A DNA stretch of 64,000 nt from Echinarachnius parma (GCA_037951105.1 JBAMJV010001298.1:1-64000), one strand, 5' to 3'. Positions 49,001 to 59,259 are shown, counted from the first letter of the stretch. The notes: generated by a model not told the origin, from the letters alone. Numbers and translations: made by a program.

Positions 49001-52000
49001 ATGAATATGAGCCCAGTATACCATCTTGTAGGTCGGAGCCTTGTGTGTTTGATGCTAATTTTTTCAGATAATAATTATCCTGAATATGGGTATATTTATC
49101 AAAATAAAAGAGAGCTGAATTTGGTTTCTACATGTTTAACTCCCAAATATTTAACTAGATTATCTCTGAAGTTCAAAAGACGACTACAGGTCCCCTCTCT
49201 ATCTCAACAAACAAAATTGAAGCAAATTTACCTGAAAAATTGTAGCGAAGACAGCTGCTGCTTCTGCATAGGCAATCTGAGAATTCTCATCTTTCCTTTC
49301 CGAACAGCAGCACAGCCGACATCTGCAACATGTTTGACAACATCAGAAATTAAACTGACTTTCTCAATAGACAATGTTTGATTTGGTTGAGAGGCATATA
49401 CCATCACTTTAATTAAAAATTGATATATAAAAAGAATGTAGATTATAATGATGATAACTTTAGTAATGGTAGAAAGCAAAAAGTAAGAGTTTTGGGGCCA
49501 CTAACATTTTTTAAATGATCTTGTTTTTGTTTGCCCAACTAGGCCACAAGAGAAAAGTTAACTTCCAGCGCAAATGTTTGAATATATTATACCTCTTCTC
49601 CCATCGATCATGGTTGTCAAACTGGTTGTGCTCTCGGCCATGCTTGCCGCCAAACAGGATGCAGACCCCGATGAAGACTACGACGAGAAGGAACCAGGCA
49701 AAGACCAGAGCCACCTGGACCAGACGGACCACGCTGATGTCACAACTATGATCTGTGGGGTCAAACTCCCAGTCCTTGAAGATCCACACAGCCCCAACCT
49801 GCACAAATATAATGGAACCTGTATTAGTGGTCACCTGTCTATAATGACCACCTTTCTATTGCAGCCATTGTTTCTAATGACCCCTAATCATTATAGTGGT
49901 AAAGTGGACACATTTAAGGACAGGTTGAAATATCATTTGTTTCAAACAGCATTTAAGTACTTAGACCTTTCTTCTTCTTCTTCCCTTCATTCTTGTTTGT
50001 TTCATTATTATAAACTTTTTCAATGCGCTTTGAGCCCCTTATTAGGTGGACATTGCGCAATATAAATATTCAATTTTATTATTTTATTATCATTATTATT
50101 ATATTATGTACTCAAATATCTACATAGTCCCAACCTGCAACAATTACAATTATTTTACTGCAATTCAAGCTTCTGTATTAAGCGCAATTCAGAACTATTT
50201 TTCCTTCAATTTAAAGCCATTTTTATTTTTTTGTCTCTCTTATCAAGAATAAATATAGAATTCATATAACAAAAGCTCTAATATCTATTAGGAATTATAA
50301 AGTAACAAGTTGGGCCCCTCACCATACTATTCCCAGTCCTATAAGATTTACACAACCTACAATAATACAATTTAACCTGTGTTAGTGGCCACCTTTCTAT
50401 AACAACCACTATCTATAATGACCACTTATTTTGCATCCCACAGTCATTATATTATGTCCTTGAAGATCCCCACAACCTCAACCTGCAAAAATACAATCAT
50501 TAAAACTGCGAAATAGCTTCCATCAGAGCAAATTATGTTGTAATCAAAACCATTTATGTTAAAAGAAATGGTTACATAATATCTGTTCATCTTATCTTCT
50601 CATCAAAATTAGTATATTTATCTCAAGTTAGAGTTTGTGATAGGGCTTTGATAAGGATTAAATATCTTTATTTCTTTATGAATAATAAAGCAATAATCAC
50701 CAAAGCAAATGTCATATACTGATAAAGCTTCAAAATCTCTAGCCATTTTTTAGTCTCAAGAAAAATATCTAAAATACTAACCACGCTAGCACCAATCTCT
50801 GCAAAGAAGACCAGAGTCCTAATGTAGAGCAGTTTTGGGAGCATCCGACGAGGCTCTGCATTGGTGATGGTTCCCCGTCCGCTGACCACACCCACCAGCG
50901 TCTCCAAGGTAACCGTGATGCTCAGTACTGAGATGAGACCAATCAGGAAGCCGGACAGAAGATGGCCGCCGGTGCAGGCATTAATTGCTGGACGCTGGAC
51001 AACAAAGATGGCCACCGCACAGGCCAAACTGAAAAGCAACAGGAAAAGCAATATAACCCATTAATGACGATTTGATTTTGGTATAACATTCAGGACCTAT
51101 CCTGAATGGATTTTAAAAATGAAAATGAATCGACTGCGCGCAGTCGAAAATGATGCCTCCGCCATTACGCGATTTATTTATATCAAATCAACATGTACAC
51201 TGAATTAATTCTGTCAACTCAATTTTGATGGTACTCTGTCTTTTAGATCTTGACGTATCACAATTATGAGCTATAAGTGACCTTGACCTTTGCCGTCATG
51301 ACCCAAAAATCTAATGACTACAATTGCTCCCTAAGATTCAGGTATCAAGTTGGATTGAAATCTGATATTCAGTTCTTGGGATTTCCAATCACAAGCTACT
51401 TTTACATATAATGAGCCCTCAGCCCTGTGACCTTTGACCTCATGACCACAAAATCAAATCAGTTCATTGGCTCCCCAAGAAACATACATGTACCATGTTT
51501 GGTCAGAATCCGTCAATTGATTCTTGAGATAACGTGATCATGAGCTGTTTCTTGCATATATAATAAGCTCTGTGACCTTTGATGTTTGACCTCATGACCC
51601 CAAAATCTAATCAGTTCATTGGCTCCCCAAGATACATACATGTACCATGTTTGGTCAGAATCCGTCAATCTGTTCTTTAGATAATGCGATCAGGAGGTAT
51701 TTTTGCATATATATAATGAGCTCTGTGACCTTTCACCTCATGACCCCAAAATCTAACCAGTTCATCGGCCCCCTAAGTTACATACATGTACCAAGTTTGA
51801 ACAGACTCCGACAATCCGTTCTTGAAATAACGCGATCACGAGCTATTTTTGCATATATAATGAGCTGTGACCTTTGACCTCATGACCCCAAAATCTAATC
51901 AGATCATCGGCCCCCGAAGATACATACATGTACCAAGTTTGGTCAGAATCTGTCAATCCGTTCTTGAGATAAAGCGATCACGAGCTATTTTTGCATTTAT

Positions 52001-52557
52001 AATGAGCTCTGTGACCTTTGACCTTTGACCTCATGACCCCGTCAATCCGTTCTTGAGATAACGCGATCACGAGAACGGGACGTACGGACGGACGGACGGA
52101 CAACCCGAAAACATAATATGCCTCCGGCAACTTTGTTACGGAGGCATAAAAATAATAATTGTCTAGCAACTGAATATGTAGGGCTCACCACTAGCACTTG
52201 ACAAATTGCCAAGGGCAAGTACAAATTTCTGTCAGGCAAGTAACATTTCTAGTTTGGTTTTCTTTTGACTATTAAGAGGAGAATGTTATTCCTTATGTGT
52301 AAATCTAATCTACAATTAAGCAAGCAAGAACATTTTCTGTTAGGCCAGGTATATATATATATCAGTATAATATTTTACTTGCCCAATCAGGGGAATAGAA
52401 TCAAAGTAAAGGATTGCTATATATTATTACTGTATTTCAAAAGTTTGTACTATTAAACTTACAATGCTAGTCTAACGATGACAGAGCCGAGGGCAGGAAA
52501 CACCAGGTCATCTCCCCCGACCTGCCAGCGTCTGTTGAAGAGGATTAGGGCCGGCAT
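36723..52557 (-). CDS. DAGLB: diacylglycerol lipase, DAGLB-like (complete coding region, 14 exons, 698 aa)
   Basis: Exons on the minus strand: 52557-52463, 51028-50782, 49798-49593, 49322-49232, 48065-47803, 47474-47342, 47043-46960, 45324-45172, 44782-44655, 42534-42466, 41195-41123, 40359-40161, 37858-37687, 36906-36723. All phases agree and the stop is TAG at 36725-36723. DAGL hydrolyses diacylglycerol at the sn-1 position to give 2-arachidonoylglycerol, at the plasma membrane. The N-terminus ([20 protein letters not shown]) matches DAGL family starts, and four hydrophobic spans follow (about 24-42, 50-75, 95-115, 140-165). Next come Cys-rich blocks and the class-3 lipase domain: [17 protein letters not shown], nucleophile motif GHSLGAG (Ser434), VVLGMDVVP (Asp486). 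Exon 12 starts [10 protein letters not shown]. The short C-terminus fits DAGLB rather than the long-tailed DAGLA. In the motif [10 protein letters not shown], Trp629 stands where family members have the catalytic His. Intron 6 has a GC donor. Confidence 0.93.
37000..37478 (-). pseudogene. partial copies of DAGL exon 14 (5' part) in intron 13
   Basis: At 37150-37093 an acceptor-like ATTACAG leads into [17 protein letters not shown]. At 37345-37262 another (ATCTACAG) leads into the same segment but with a four-base insertion that shifts the frame. 37075-37000 and 37478-37447 hold further fragments. The true exon 14 lies downstream at 36906. Confidence 0.85.
38068..38576. mobile_element. TTAA-flanked MITE family B in DAGL intron 12
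   Basis: TTAA borders with ends AGGGGTAGTACAGTTTTGG and AAAACTAAACTACCCCT, 509 bp. Confidence 0.82.
38620..39130 (-). pseudogene. three tandem partial copies of DAGL exon 12 (3' part plus donor) in intron 12
   Basis: Units of about 190 bp begin at roughly 38620, 38817 and 39006. Each encodes a version of [11 protein letters not shown][S/T]PLDTPSP followed by [10 protein letters not shown] and a donor (GTAAGT or GTGAGT). The lowest copy has a one-base loss that breaks the frame. A poly-G run on the minus strand precedes each. Confidence 0.88.
39191..40149. mobile_element. element K/L: AGAAGGGATATA ends and an adjacent hairpin
   Basis: 39191-39970 has mirrored ends TATATCCCTTCT and AGAAGGGATATA. 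Directly next, 39973-40149 is a long hairpin (AAATATACCAAGCTTTT... with GGGGCTTCGCCCC at its tip). They may be one composite. Both lie in DAGL intron 12. Confidence 0.7.
40429..40598. mobile_element. MITE family M (TACCGTATTTGCCGGTGTAT ends)
   Basis: Ends TACCGTATTTGCCGGTGTAT and ATACACCAGCAACTACGGTA; the interior repeats GTGCGGTTAATAC and ATAACCGCACCC. It lies in DAGL intron 11. Confidence 0.8.
40600..40735. mobile_element. SINE 3' tail fragment
   Basis: TTTCTGTAAAGCGCATAGAG, then TATGCACTATGTAAATGTAA and a TTATTA tail, the usual tail plan of marine invertebrate SINEs. The tRNA head is missing. Confidence 0.5.
40813..41026. mobile_element. MITE family N (TACTGTAAACG ends)
   Basis: TACTGTAAACGTGGTAATGTTC-type left end and mirrored AACAACGTTTACAATA right end. 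The interior repeats TCGCGG/CGCGAA motifs. Confidence 0.68.
41571..42090. mobile_element. MITE family O with ~30-bp terminal inverted repeats
   Basis: GGGTGGAATTCTCATCAACG at the left and CGTTGATGAGAATTCCACCC at the right are exact reverse complements, extending into GGGTTAAATTTA. The left flank is TTAA and the right flank TAAA. It lies in DAGL intron 10. Confidence 0.88.
42979..43055. repeat. (CA)n microsatellite
   Basis: About 75 bp of CA repeat in DAGL intron 9. Confidence 0.95.
43330..44640 (-). pseudogene. seven tandem partial copies of DAGL exon 9 (3' part plus donor) in intron 9
   Basis: Copies end (donor side) at about 43347, 43528, 43711, 43898, 44081, 44268 and 44451; the real exon's donor-side sequence is at 44643. 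Each encodes [19 protein letters not shown] followed by SPPGGLV and the donor GTAGGTCC, then CA/CAGA microsatellite. The copies resemble each other more than the exon (EIKAF against DIKTF). Spacings alternate 183 and 187 bp, with an ATGT insertion in alternate units, so a 370-bp dimer is the recent unit of spread. Confidence 0.93.
45046..45115 (-). pseudogene. diverged copy of DAGL exon 8 3' part with donor
   Basis: Encodes [19 protein letters not shown] before a GTGAGA donor, paralleling [19 protein letters not shown] and GTAAGA in exon 8. It lies just downstream of the exon in intron 8 and has no matching 5' part. Confidence 0.75.
45367..45638. mobile_element. element P, intact copy
   Basis: GGGGTGTTTCACAAAGATCC at the left, with mirrored GGATTTAAG...ATCTTTGTGAAACACCCCC at the right; 272 bp, in DAGL intron 7. 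Confidence 0.8.
45655..45860 (-). pseudogene. two partial copies of DAGL exon 8 5' part in intron 7
   Basis: Both encode [15 protein letters not shown] followed by [E/G]G, against [17 protein letters not shown] in the exon. The intron sequence in front (TTTGTATTCACACTTCATCCAAC) also matches that before exon 8, but the true acceptor TTGCAG is lost. Confidence 0.8.
45990..46290. repeat. GGTACC-rich repeat region
   Basis: GTACCCCGGGGTACC, GGTACCCCGGTGTAC and GGTACCCCAGGGTACC lie within 300 bp and can pair with each other. Nature unknown. Confidence 0.5.
46345..46915. repeat. two ~150-bp direct repeats in DAGL intron 7
   Basis: CATATTGACATCGATGAG and ATGCTAATxACCATGGTAAA with GTCGCTGGTCTGTAAT recur at about 46418-46495 and 46829-46905. 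Confidence 0.75.
47155..47215 (-). pseudogene. mosaic of DAGL exon 7 and exon 6 fragments in intron 6
   Basis: On the plus strand, CAGACTTGTGTTTAAGGTCC parallels exon 7 (CAGATTTGTGTTCATGGTCC), and AACTGGCCATAGCTCTGACGGC parallels exon 6 (CACTGGCCATAGCTCTGACGGC). The two are fused within 60 bp. Confidence 0.75.
48186..48575 (-). pseudogene. three partial copies of the DAGL exon 5 5' edge in intron 4
   Basis: 48186-48258 keeps AACAG|AACTATGACTTGGTGCTATC as in the exon. 48325-48405 keeps a more diverged version. 48535-48570 is a short remnant (TAGCTATGTCTAATGGCAC). All lie upstream of the real exon. Confidence 0.8.
49905..50095 (+). pseudogene. 3' end of a non-LTR retrotransposon in DAGL intron 2
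   Basis: Encodes [15 protein letters not shown], a typical C-terminal end of CR1/L2-type reverse transcriptases (F-K-x-x-L-K-x-x-L-F-x-x-A-F). The 3' region ends GCGCAATATAAATATTC and a TTATTA tail. Confidence 0.65.
50105..50495 (-). pseudogene. partial copies of the DAGL exon 3 5' edge in intron 2
   Basis: 50455-50494 matches the exon 3 start with its acceptor (GTCCTTGAAGATCC...CAACCTGCA). 50328-50385 is another copy that continues into the flanking GTTAGTGGCCACC intron sequence. 50118-50145 is a shorter one. Confidence 0.75.
51255..52145. repeat. repeat family U array with AGGTCA-type motifs (DAGL intron 1)
   Basis: About seven units of roughly 120-145 bp, most with TGACCTTTGACCTCATGACC, then AAAATCTAATCAGTTCAT, TACATGTACCAAGTTTGG and GAATCCGTCAATC. 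The array ends with a GGACGGACGG run and GGAGGCATAA. Confidence 0.87.
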
Positions 52558-52640
52558 GGCTCATAATCCTCACTGCAGTCAGCCTCCTAGGTGCAGCTCA
52601 GCAACGTAGTTGTAGTTAGATGATGATCTGCAAAAATAAG
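52463..52640 (-). other. DAGL exon 1 and 5'UTR acceptor
   Basis: Upstream of the ATG at 52557, the minus strand reads TATTTTTGCAG|ATCATCATC at about 52630, a good acceptor. This suggests that the coding start sits in a second exon and that a noncoding first exon lies farther right. That exon was not identified. Confidence 0.45.
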
Positions 52641-52802
52641 TGTCACAGGGCTAAAAGTGGATTTGTTTATCTGACCCTGGTGGCAAAATGCCAATTGAAA
52701 TCAAGCATTGCATATATTTCAATGGGTCAACACCAGACCTGCTCAAGTACAAGCATTGGTCTAGTTGCATTTGCCAAAACAACAACTGTGTTGTCTCAAA
52801 TA

Positions 52803-52857
52803 AAGATATAGGACTTAGGACTTAGGACTTAGGACATGTCTTATCTTTTCAGAATGC
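52803..52857. repeat. terminal fragment of the 4.9-7.7 kb element
   Basis: GGACTTA is repeated three times, then GGACATGTCTTATCTTTTCAGAATGCCCC, identical to the right end of that block. Confidence 0.8.
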
Positions 52858-53301
52858 CCCTCTGAATGCTTCTCGATTGTCGTCAATGACAATCACAATG
52901 TCAATGACAATGTACTGTCATTCACTAATTAATTGTAAACTCTCTCACAATAACTGATTTATGTCATGCTTTCTGTCGTCAAACAAAGTTATGTGACAAT
53001 AATGTGAACATATGTCCATATTATATAAATGTTACATGTCTCATACAAACGAACTTCTTCTGAACTACTTTGCATCCCATTTCTTCATCATACATACGTA
53101 AATTGGCAGGCCACTCACATAGCCAGCGAGCGGTACCTTTCGCGAACGATAATGTATGCATGACGTCATTGATCGTGTGCGCACGCATCTCATTACGAGA
53201 CTTGGCTGGCTTCTGGGTCGATTATGCATGCCATGAAAATGCACATGGTATCGGAGTGGTATCGGTCTGGACAAAGCACAGGGTTTACCCACATCTACAA
53301 A

Positions 53302-53331
53302 GTAAATGGTTCACTCAGGTGAACCATTTAC
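53302..53331. repeat. 13-bp perfect hairpin
   Basis: GTAAATGGTTCAC, TCAG, GTGAACCATTTAC. Short, no context. Confidence 0.6.
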
Positions 53332-53704
53332 ACGCAATATATGCAACTGCGCTGGAGATAACAATAACAGCCATTCGTACACTGTTGCCGGTTCAACAGT
53401 ATACCGGCGTGTTTTAGGATGCATCGGTAAGGAAAACGGACGGGAAATAATCATTTTATTTCTACATTTTGCGGTCTTCAAAACAACAAAGTCGGTAATT
53501 ATTATCAAAGTATATTAATTGTGGATCACATAAACGAAAGTTTTTTTGCATTTGCTGGTAAATTGAGGGAGAAATCGGCCGACAAAAAAAATTGTTTCCG
53601 TTGAATAGTGCAGCGGGCGGAAGAGGTTGATCTCCACACAACCCTATTGTAATGAACCTATGTGTGGGTTTACCCTTTTCGCTGCATTCTCTTCCCACAA
53701 TTCA

Positions 53705-53830
53705 TTTCGATGCTTACGTCATTGGCTTTCTGAACGCCCATTCTACACGTTGATACCAAATTCGATATGCGACTCTTTGGACAAAATCTTGTGAAAGAAG
53801 GTCTTTTTCACCTGCAGTTTTTTCGCCAAA
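53705..53830 (+). promoter_or_regulatory. candidate promoter with CRE and CCAAT-like sites
   Basis: TTACGTCATTGG at 53714-53725 overlaps a cAMP-response-element-like site and an inverted CCAAT box about 110 bp upstream of a Kozak-like ATG at 53831. It is about 1.15 kb from the DAGL start, so it could serve either direction. Confidence 0.3.
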
Positions 53831-54353
53831 ATGGATTTTGAGCTATTCGGGATGCCGTTTATAAGGTAAGTTTTCGATATTTCGAAAATTTTGTATGTGA
53901 AATATAAATTTTTTTCTGAATTCTACATACTTTTATCGATCGTTTCATAGTCATTTTCTTGTGTGCGAGTGTTGATAAAGTTGTTGACATGGGCAATATG
54001 CATGGTTTTGCAGTCCCGATATTTTTAGCCACACAGTAGCTATCGTCGTACTTTTTTGTGCATGCACAGTGGAGCGCTCTGGCACGTGTGCGTGGGGCTC
54101 GCCTCATAAATATTCATATGATTTTCATGCGCAAGCGCACTTTGGCTGTACCGGCGCTCAGCGAAGCCATATTGTTAATGGGAATACACGATGAATGGCA
54201 ATGGGACAGCGGGCTATACACTTTTACTCCAATAGAGCAGTTAATTATGCCCTGAAATTTGTTGCCTGAAAAGACAGTGTCTGCGCCAACTGTGGCATCT
54301 TTTACGAGAAGTCTGAGAGCCCTTCCCATAGGAAAAGAGTGTTAATCTACCAA
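53831..54353 (+). CDS. candidate two coding exons of an unidentified plus-strand gene
   Basis: 53831-53865 begins with GCCAAAATGG, encodes MDFELFGMPFI and ends in the strong donor AAG|GTAAGT. A phase-compatible exon could be 54278-54353 (acceptor ACAG, donor CAA|GTAAGTA), encoding SVCANCGIFYEKSESPS and a basic end, with a CxxC pair. The second acceptor has a poor pyrimidine tract and I found no further exons. I do not recognise the protein. Confidence 0.22.
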
Positions 54354-54899
54354 GTAAGTACTTGTAGTTGTACACGTACTTGTAGTTGTACACGTACGCG
54401 TAAAAGATCAATGCAAAGAAACCCAACACAAATTCAAACGCGTGGGACTGGCACTCACAATAGTAATCGCCAAAATAACATTTTAAAACCTCGCATTACA
54501 GATCTGTAAGACATATACAAGCAAATAAACCACACACACAAGTCATACTACTTATTCTTACCTTGGAATGGTATAAATTGTCGACACAAGTATTAGATTT
54601 AACTGCATTTTATGAGATTTGTTTACCTGTCTAACCGTTGGCAGATGTCCAATGAGCACGTCAACGGTACAGCCCCATTACGTCATATCTATTTTCGTAA
54701 AGCTAGAAACCCCGGCCCCAAGAAGTACTTTCACACAAATTATGCCCCGAAATTATGCTCAAGATAAAAACATTTTAAACAAAAAAATAAAAAGCGAATT
54801 GCACATCGTTCGGATTCCTGAGCCCTGCATTCTACTTTTGAACTTGGTGGGCGGGAAAAAAGAAGATGGTGGGGAGGCAAGATGAAAAGGAGGACTGGA

Positions 54900-55090
54900 G
54901 TAGAGGTGGGGTGGGGTGGGGTGGGGTGGGGTGCGGTGGTGGTGGTGGTGGTGGTGGTGGTGGTGGTGGTGGTGGTGGTGGTGGTGGTGGTGATGGTGGT
55001 GGTTAAAGTAGAGGTGAGGTAGGGTAGGGTGGTGGTGATGGTGGTGATGGCTAAATTGGAAGTGGTGATGGTGGTATTGTATGGGCGGTG
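54900..55090. repeat. (GGT)n / GGGGT microsatellite
   Basis: GTGGG then (GGT)n to about 54995, followed by GGTGATGGT variants to 55090. Frames across are repeat artefacts. Confidence 0.9.
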
Positions 55091-55439
55091 GTGGCGGAGT
55101 GAAAGCAATGAGGAAGAGGTTGGGGGACTGTGCTTTTTAAAAGGTGGAAGGTGGAGTGATGTTGTATTGCACAGAGCCGCATATACCGCAGCTCTGGGGG
55201 TCACACATTCTGTACGGAAAAGTTCAACTTTGGTATTCTGTAATGAACTTACTAGAATACCATCTCTGCATGGTATTGCAGTGTATTTTGCAAGGTGCTC
55301 AATGGGTTCGACGTGCTCAATGCGCTTTGTAATTTTACAGAGTGTACACAGCGCCATCTGTTGGTGATCATTTTTCTGATTGATTGCTTTTGTCGTTTAG
55401 TTGTTCAGTGGTTGTAATTGCTCTTCTTCAGGGTAGACC

Positions 55440-55535
55440 CATCAATCTTGAAGATTATTGTTGTTGTTAGTTTTGTTGTTGGTGGTGGTGTTGTTGTTGT
55501 TGGTGGTGGTGTTGTTGTTGTTGTTGCAGTTGTTT
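55440..55535. repeat. (GTT)n/(GGT)n microsatellite
   Basis: TTGTTGTTGG and GGTGGTGTTG alternate over about 95 bp. Confidence 0.85.
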
Positions 55536-55655
55536 TTTGTTGTTTCTTTCTTTTTACATGTTTTGTTTATTGGTTAAAGGTATATTTTGTGTCCTCTATA
55601 GGATTCTACTCCTTTAGCAGTGTGTTTCATATTGCTAGAGCGATGTGCGTGCCCG

Positions 55656-56075
55656 GGGGGGGGGGGGGGGGGGGGGGGGCACTCATGTATAATGTAAGAC
55701 GGGTATGTGCCGCTTACAAGACCCCCGTTTTTACACCCGATTGCCGGTCTCAAGATACCCTATTTTCAAAAATTTCCGCTCCAAAGACCTCCGGAATGAC
55801 TTGGCTAGGTAGTTGAGTAGCGCCACGTCCATTATTCTTCTTCTAGTCCACCATTTGAGGGTTTCCGTAGGTCTTTGGTAGCTCCAAGTCCATGTATTTT
55901 GTAGTTTTAGTCTGATCCTTAGGCCCCTTAACTCCCGTTTCAGGGTTTTTGTAGCTCCAAAGACCCTATATTTTGTGCTTGTAGTCAGCTCTTAAGACCC
56001 CCATTTCAGAGTTCCGTGAGGCACACCCCCGTCAAAAAATAATTCGAGTGCCCCCCCCCCCCCGGGGGTGCGACG
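55656..56075. mobile_element. element Q, uninterrupted copy
   Basis: A long G run, GCACTCATGTATAATGTAAG at the left, and AAATAATTCGAGTGCCCCC with a C run at the right. The target site of MITE A is empty here (CCTTAACTCCC near 55938). Confidence 0.85.
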
Positions 56076-57930
56076 CCCCCGGGGTGTGCATGTACCTACT
56101 AGTAATTCATGCTGTGTTCAAACTAATTATGTTTAGTATTCATTTAGCATTTTCATTGTGCCTGTTATCGGGAGAATTTCAAACATTATTACTGCATTCG
56201 TTGTTAACGAAATAAGTTTATTTTGAGCCGCACAATAAAAACAACTTTGACACGTTTCATGAATTTTGAAAACGAATCATTCAAGTGGCTAATCTCTGGA
56301 AATATGCAGTTATCGTAAACAAGCCTGGTGATAAACATGTTCTATAACCGACCAACTCGAGAGCAAAGAGGATGAAGGAAGGGGGGAGGGGGGGGGGGGT
56401 AGTGGGTAAGACACGATCGATACCAAGTTGGGCAAATTAATTAAACAACTTACTATTATAATAAAGTTTATTTCTTCCGTCATTTTTTGCGCACATGAAG
56501 CTCGGTCATGACAAATAGGAGGGGGCAGGGGGACACGGAGAGGGGGATGGGTGGGGGCAAAGGGGGATGCAAATAAAATGATTTGAAAAGGGGTTCAATA
56601 TCCCCTGTTTGCCCGCCCTCGTAATACGCCAATGTAATAATAATTATCTTTATATGCTGTACAACGACATTGTTCAAATATGAGTCTTTATATTAATGAA
56701 CCATTGTTATGCTTTTCGTAATCCGCCTTACAAACTGTTCAAATAGAAGTTTTTATAGTAATATCTCATTGTCATATTTTGCCATGTATTTCATAGTTAG
56801 GATGCAAGCCACGCCCACGGCACACGCTTGCCCGATTGTGTATGGAAAGCCAAGCGTGTCAAGAACGCGCACAGCGGGCCAATGGTTCACACCATTGACA
56901 TGAAACATTAGATAAGGTTTGTCCTAATAATTATGGTCGGTATTGAAACAGTTATAGCCACCACCAGCCATATTGACATGCATACGATACGATGTATTGT
57001 TCTTGGTTTCATTGCTGCTGCTGTTGAGCACACTCACGAGATAGTCACATGATTAATGATACGAATACTATTCATGATTCTGTTGTGATATGACAATACA
57101 AACGACAAAGATTGAAGCCACTCACACTCAACTCCACAGGAAGCTGTAATATATACATCCAATTATATACATCAGTGGCTCATAATCGTTCATTGTGATG
57201 ATATTATCTCCCAACCCTCCTCTTTCTACTTTTCACCATATTTAACCGTCTCTATTCTACGGATACAAAGGGCATACTACAAGCCTACAATTTATATGTA
57301 ATTATTTGGATTTATGGACACTTTGTGGACTGGGAGGGTTAAGGTTTGAGTGGGTTGTGTGGGAGGTGATTCAGGCTCCCCCTATGGCCCCAAAGAATAA
57401 TAGGCCACCTGCCGCAATCCAAGGATAGTCTGCCAATACAATTTCAGTCTATCCTGGTTTAATAGCTAGATTATGCTGGATTGGCAGAGTAATGATACAG
57501 AAGTATATTACACAGCAGTGGCAAAATATGAACGTTTACTTATCATGTTGAGCTATAGAAAATGCTGGAATGTCGGAAAAATTGTCAAGAATGATTTCAC
57601 AGCAATAGCAAATTATTATGGGTATAAATGCAAATCGAAAGTTTGCTTATCAAGCTGAGATAGATTATATCGGATTACTGTGGTAATGCAACAGACATGA
57701 TACCAATCATGAATTCTATTTGCGGAACAATGGATAAAATCCGTGTAGTAATGGACCTTGATTAATTTCCTACAGCGAATATAAGTAGGATTTATGTTTG
57801 TTACCAATCTTCAACAACATTGTGAGATAAATACGACGTTGACCAAATATTGTGCCATTGATGTCATACACCTTTGTCATGATTCATAACAAAAATGCAC
57901 AAATATAAAATGATATTCATGCACATAAAA
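56076..57930. other. intergenic stretch, no gene seen
   Basis: Contains a G run near 56380-56398 and several short frames without domains. Nothing else recognised. Confidence 0.45.
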
Positions 57931-57965
57931 TACGCCTTAAATTAAAGGGAAAACATAAAATAAAG

Positions 57966-58280
57966 ACCCCCCCCCCCCCCCCCCCCACCCCCCACACACA
58001 TCCCCCAATGAAGAAACGTCATGAGGTTTGAGCAAGAGCATGACAAGGCTATTTTGTATTTTGTGGTTTGCGGTGAAATTTGGATGAAAAGTTTTATTAT
58101 ATTTAGGTGTTTTTTCTGTCATAATCTGGTTCACCAGGTTCCTGTGCACCATTGCTCGGTGGTTTGCAGTGTTAGCACCTTCTCGGGAGAAAAGTGACGA
58201 CGCGAGGTGCCGAAGCAACCAAAACACCAGACCTTTGTATAGATGTATATTTGTTATGAATATTATTATTGCTTCAAACG

Positions 58281-58319
<39 letters not shown>

Positions 58320-58497
58320 GGGGGGGGGGGGATTTCACAAAATTGCATGGATAATACACATCATCGAATGTATACATACACACACGCACGGGCGCTAACG
58401 GGCCAACTTACATATACTATACACACACAAACAAACAAACATACAAAAACACACACACGTGTACATACAAACACATACGCGCACGCACAGACACACA

Positions 58498-58551
<54 letters not shown>

Positions 58552-58620
58552 AACAAACGAACGAACAAACACACACGTACACCCACACGCACACGAGCGC
58601 GTGCCTGTCTCGAGTGCCCT
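57966..58620. repeat. poly-C, (GT)n and (CA)n microsatellites
   Basis: C run at 57966-57992; (GT)n with a G run at 58285-58331; (CA)n at 58494-58546 with CAAACAAA variants to 58620. Frames across are artefacts. Confidence 0.92.
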
Positions 58621-58671
58621 CCTCCTCGCTCATATAAAATGGATAACCATAAACCCGACCTTTAATCTTTA

Positions 58672-58948
58672 CAGAGGCGTAGCCGGGGTTATCCATGGGG
58701 GTTCTGAGGAAGGGCGTCCATGGGGGCTCAGGGGAGGGGCGTTCATGGGGCTCTTGGAAATGGCGGGCGCTTCTTTGCCATGAGGATGGGGATGGGGGTG
58801 ACCTGTGACGAAAATGTTATAATTGTCTCATCTGTGTATTTTATTTGAATGTTATCCACGTGTGGTGGGGCAGTGAAAGGGGGACAATGGAGGAATGATG
58901 GGGGCCGGGATGAATTTTCCCCCTGCACCGATATAGCTACGCCATCCT
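58672..58948. mobile_element. MITE family J, second copy
   Basis: ACAGAGGCGTAGCCGGGGTT at the left and GATATAGCTACGCCATC at the right, with G-rich interior. Confidence 0.6.
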
Positions 58949-59186
58949 TAATGTTTGTTGTACAGGGTTATTTACTGCACATTTCCACAAAAGGCTATAT
59001 AATACACAAAAGACGCGTCCTTTTTTCAATAGCCTATATTTGATCAGGTCATATCTTCTTGATCAATGCCAGTTGGTCACATATATTCAACAATGCGATT
59101 TGATGATTATCTTGAATTTTGTATCAAATTGCTGCTATTCTTGATGAAATGAACACTATATTTATATGGATAGAAAGGTGATGATA

Positions 59187-59187
59187 T

Positions 59188-59256
<69 letters not shown>
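59187..59256. repeat. (GT)n microsatellite
   Basis: About 70 bp of GT repeat. Confidence 0.95.
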
Positions 59257-59258
<2 letters not shown>

Positions 59259-59259
59259 T

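Noticed and set aside
54740..55357. Thr/Pro-rich 205-codon frame on the minus strand
   Set aside because: It is driven by the (GGT)n repeat; no start context, splice sites or domain were found.
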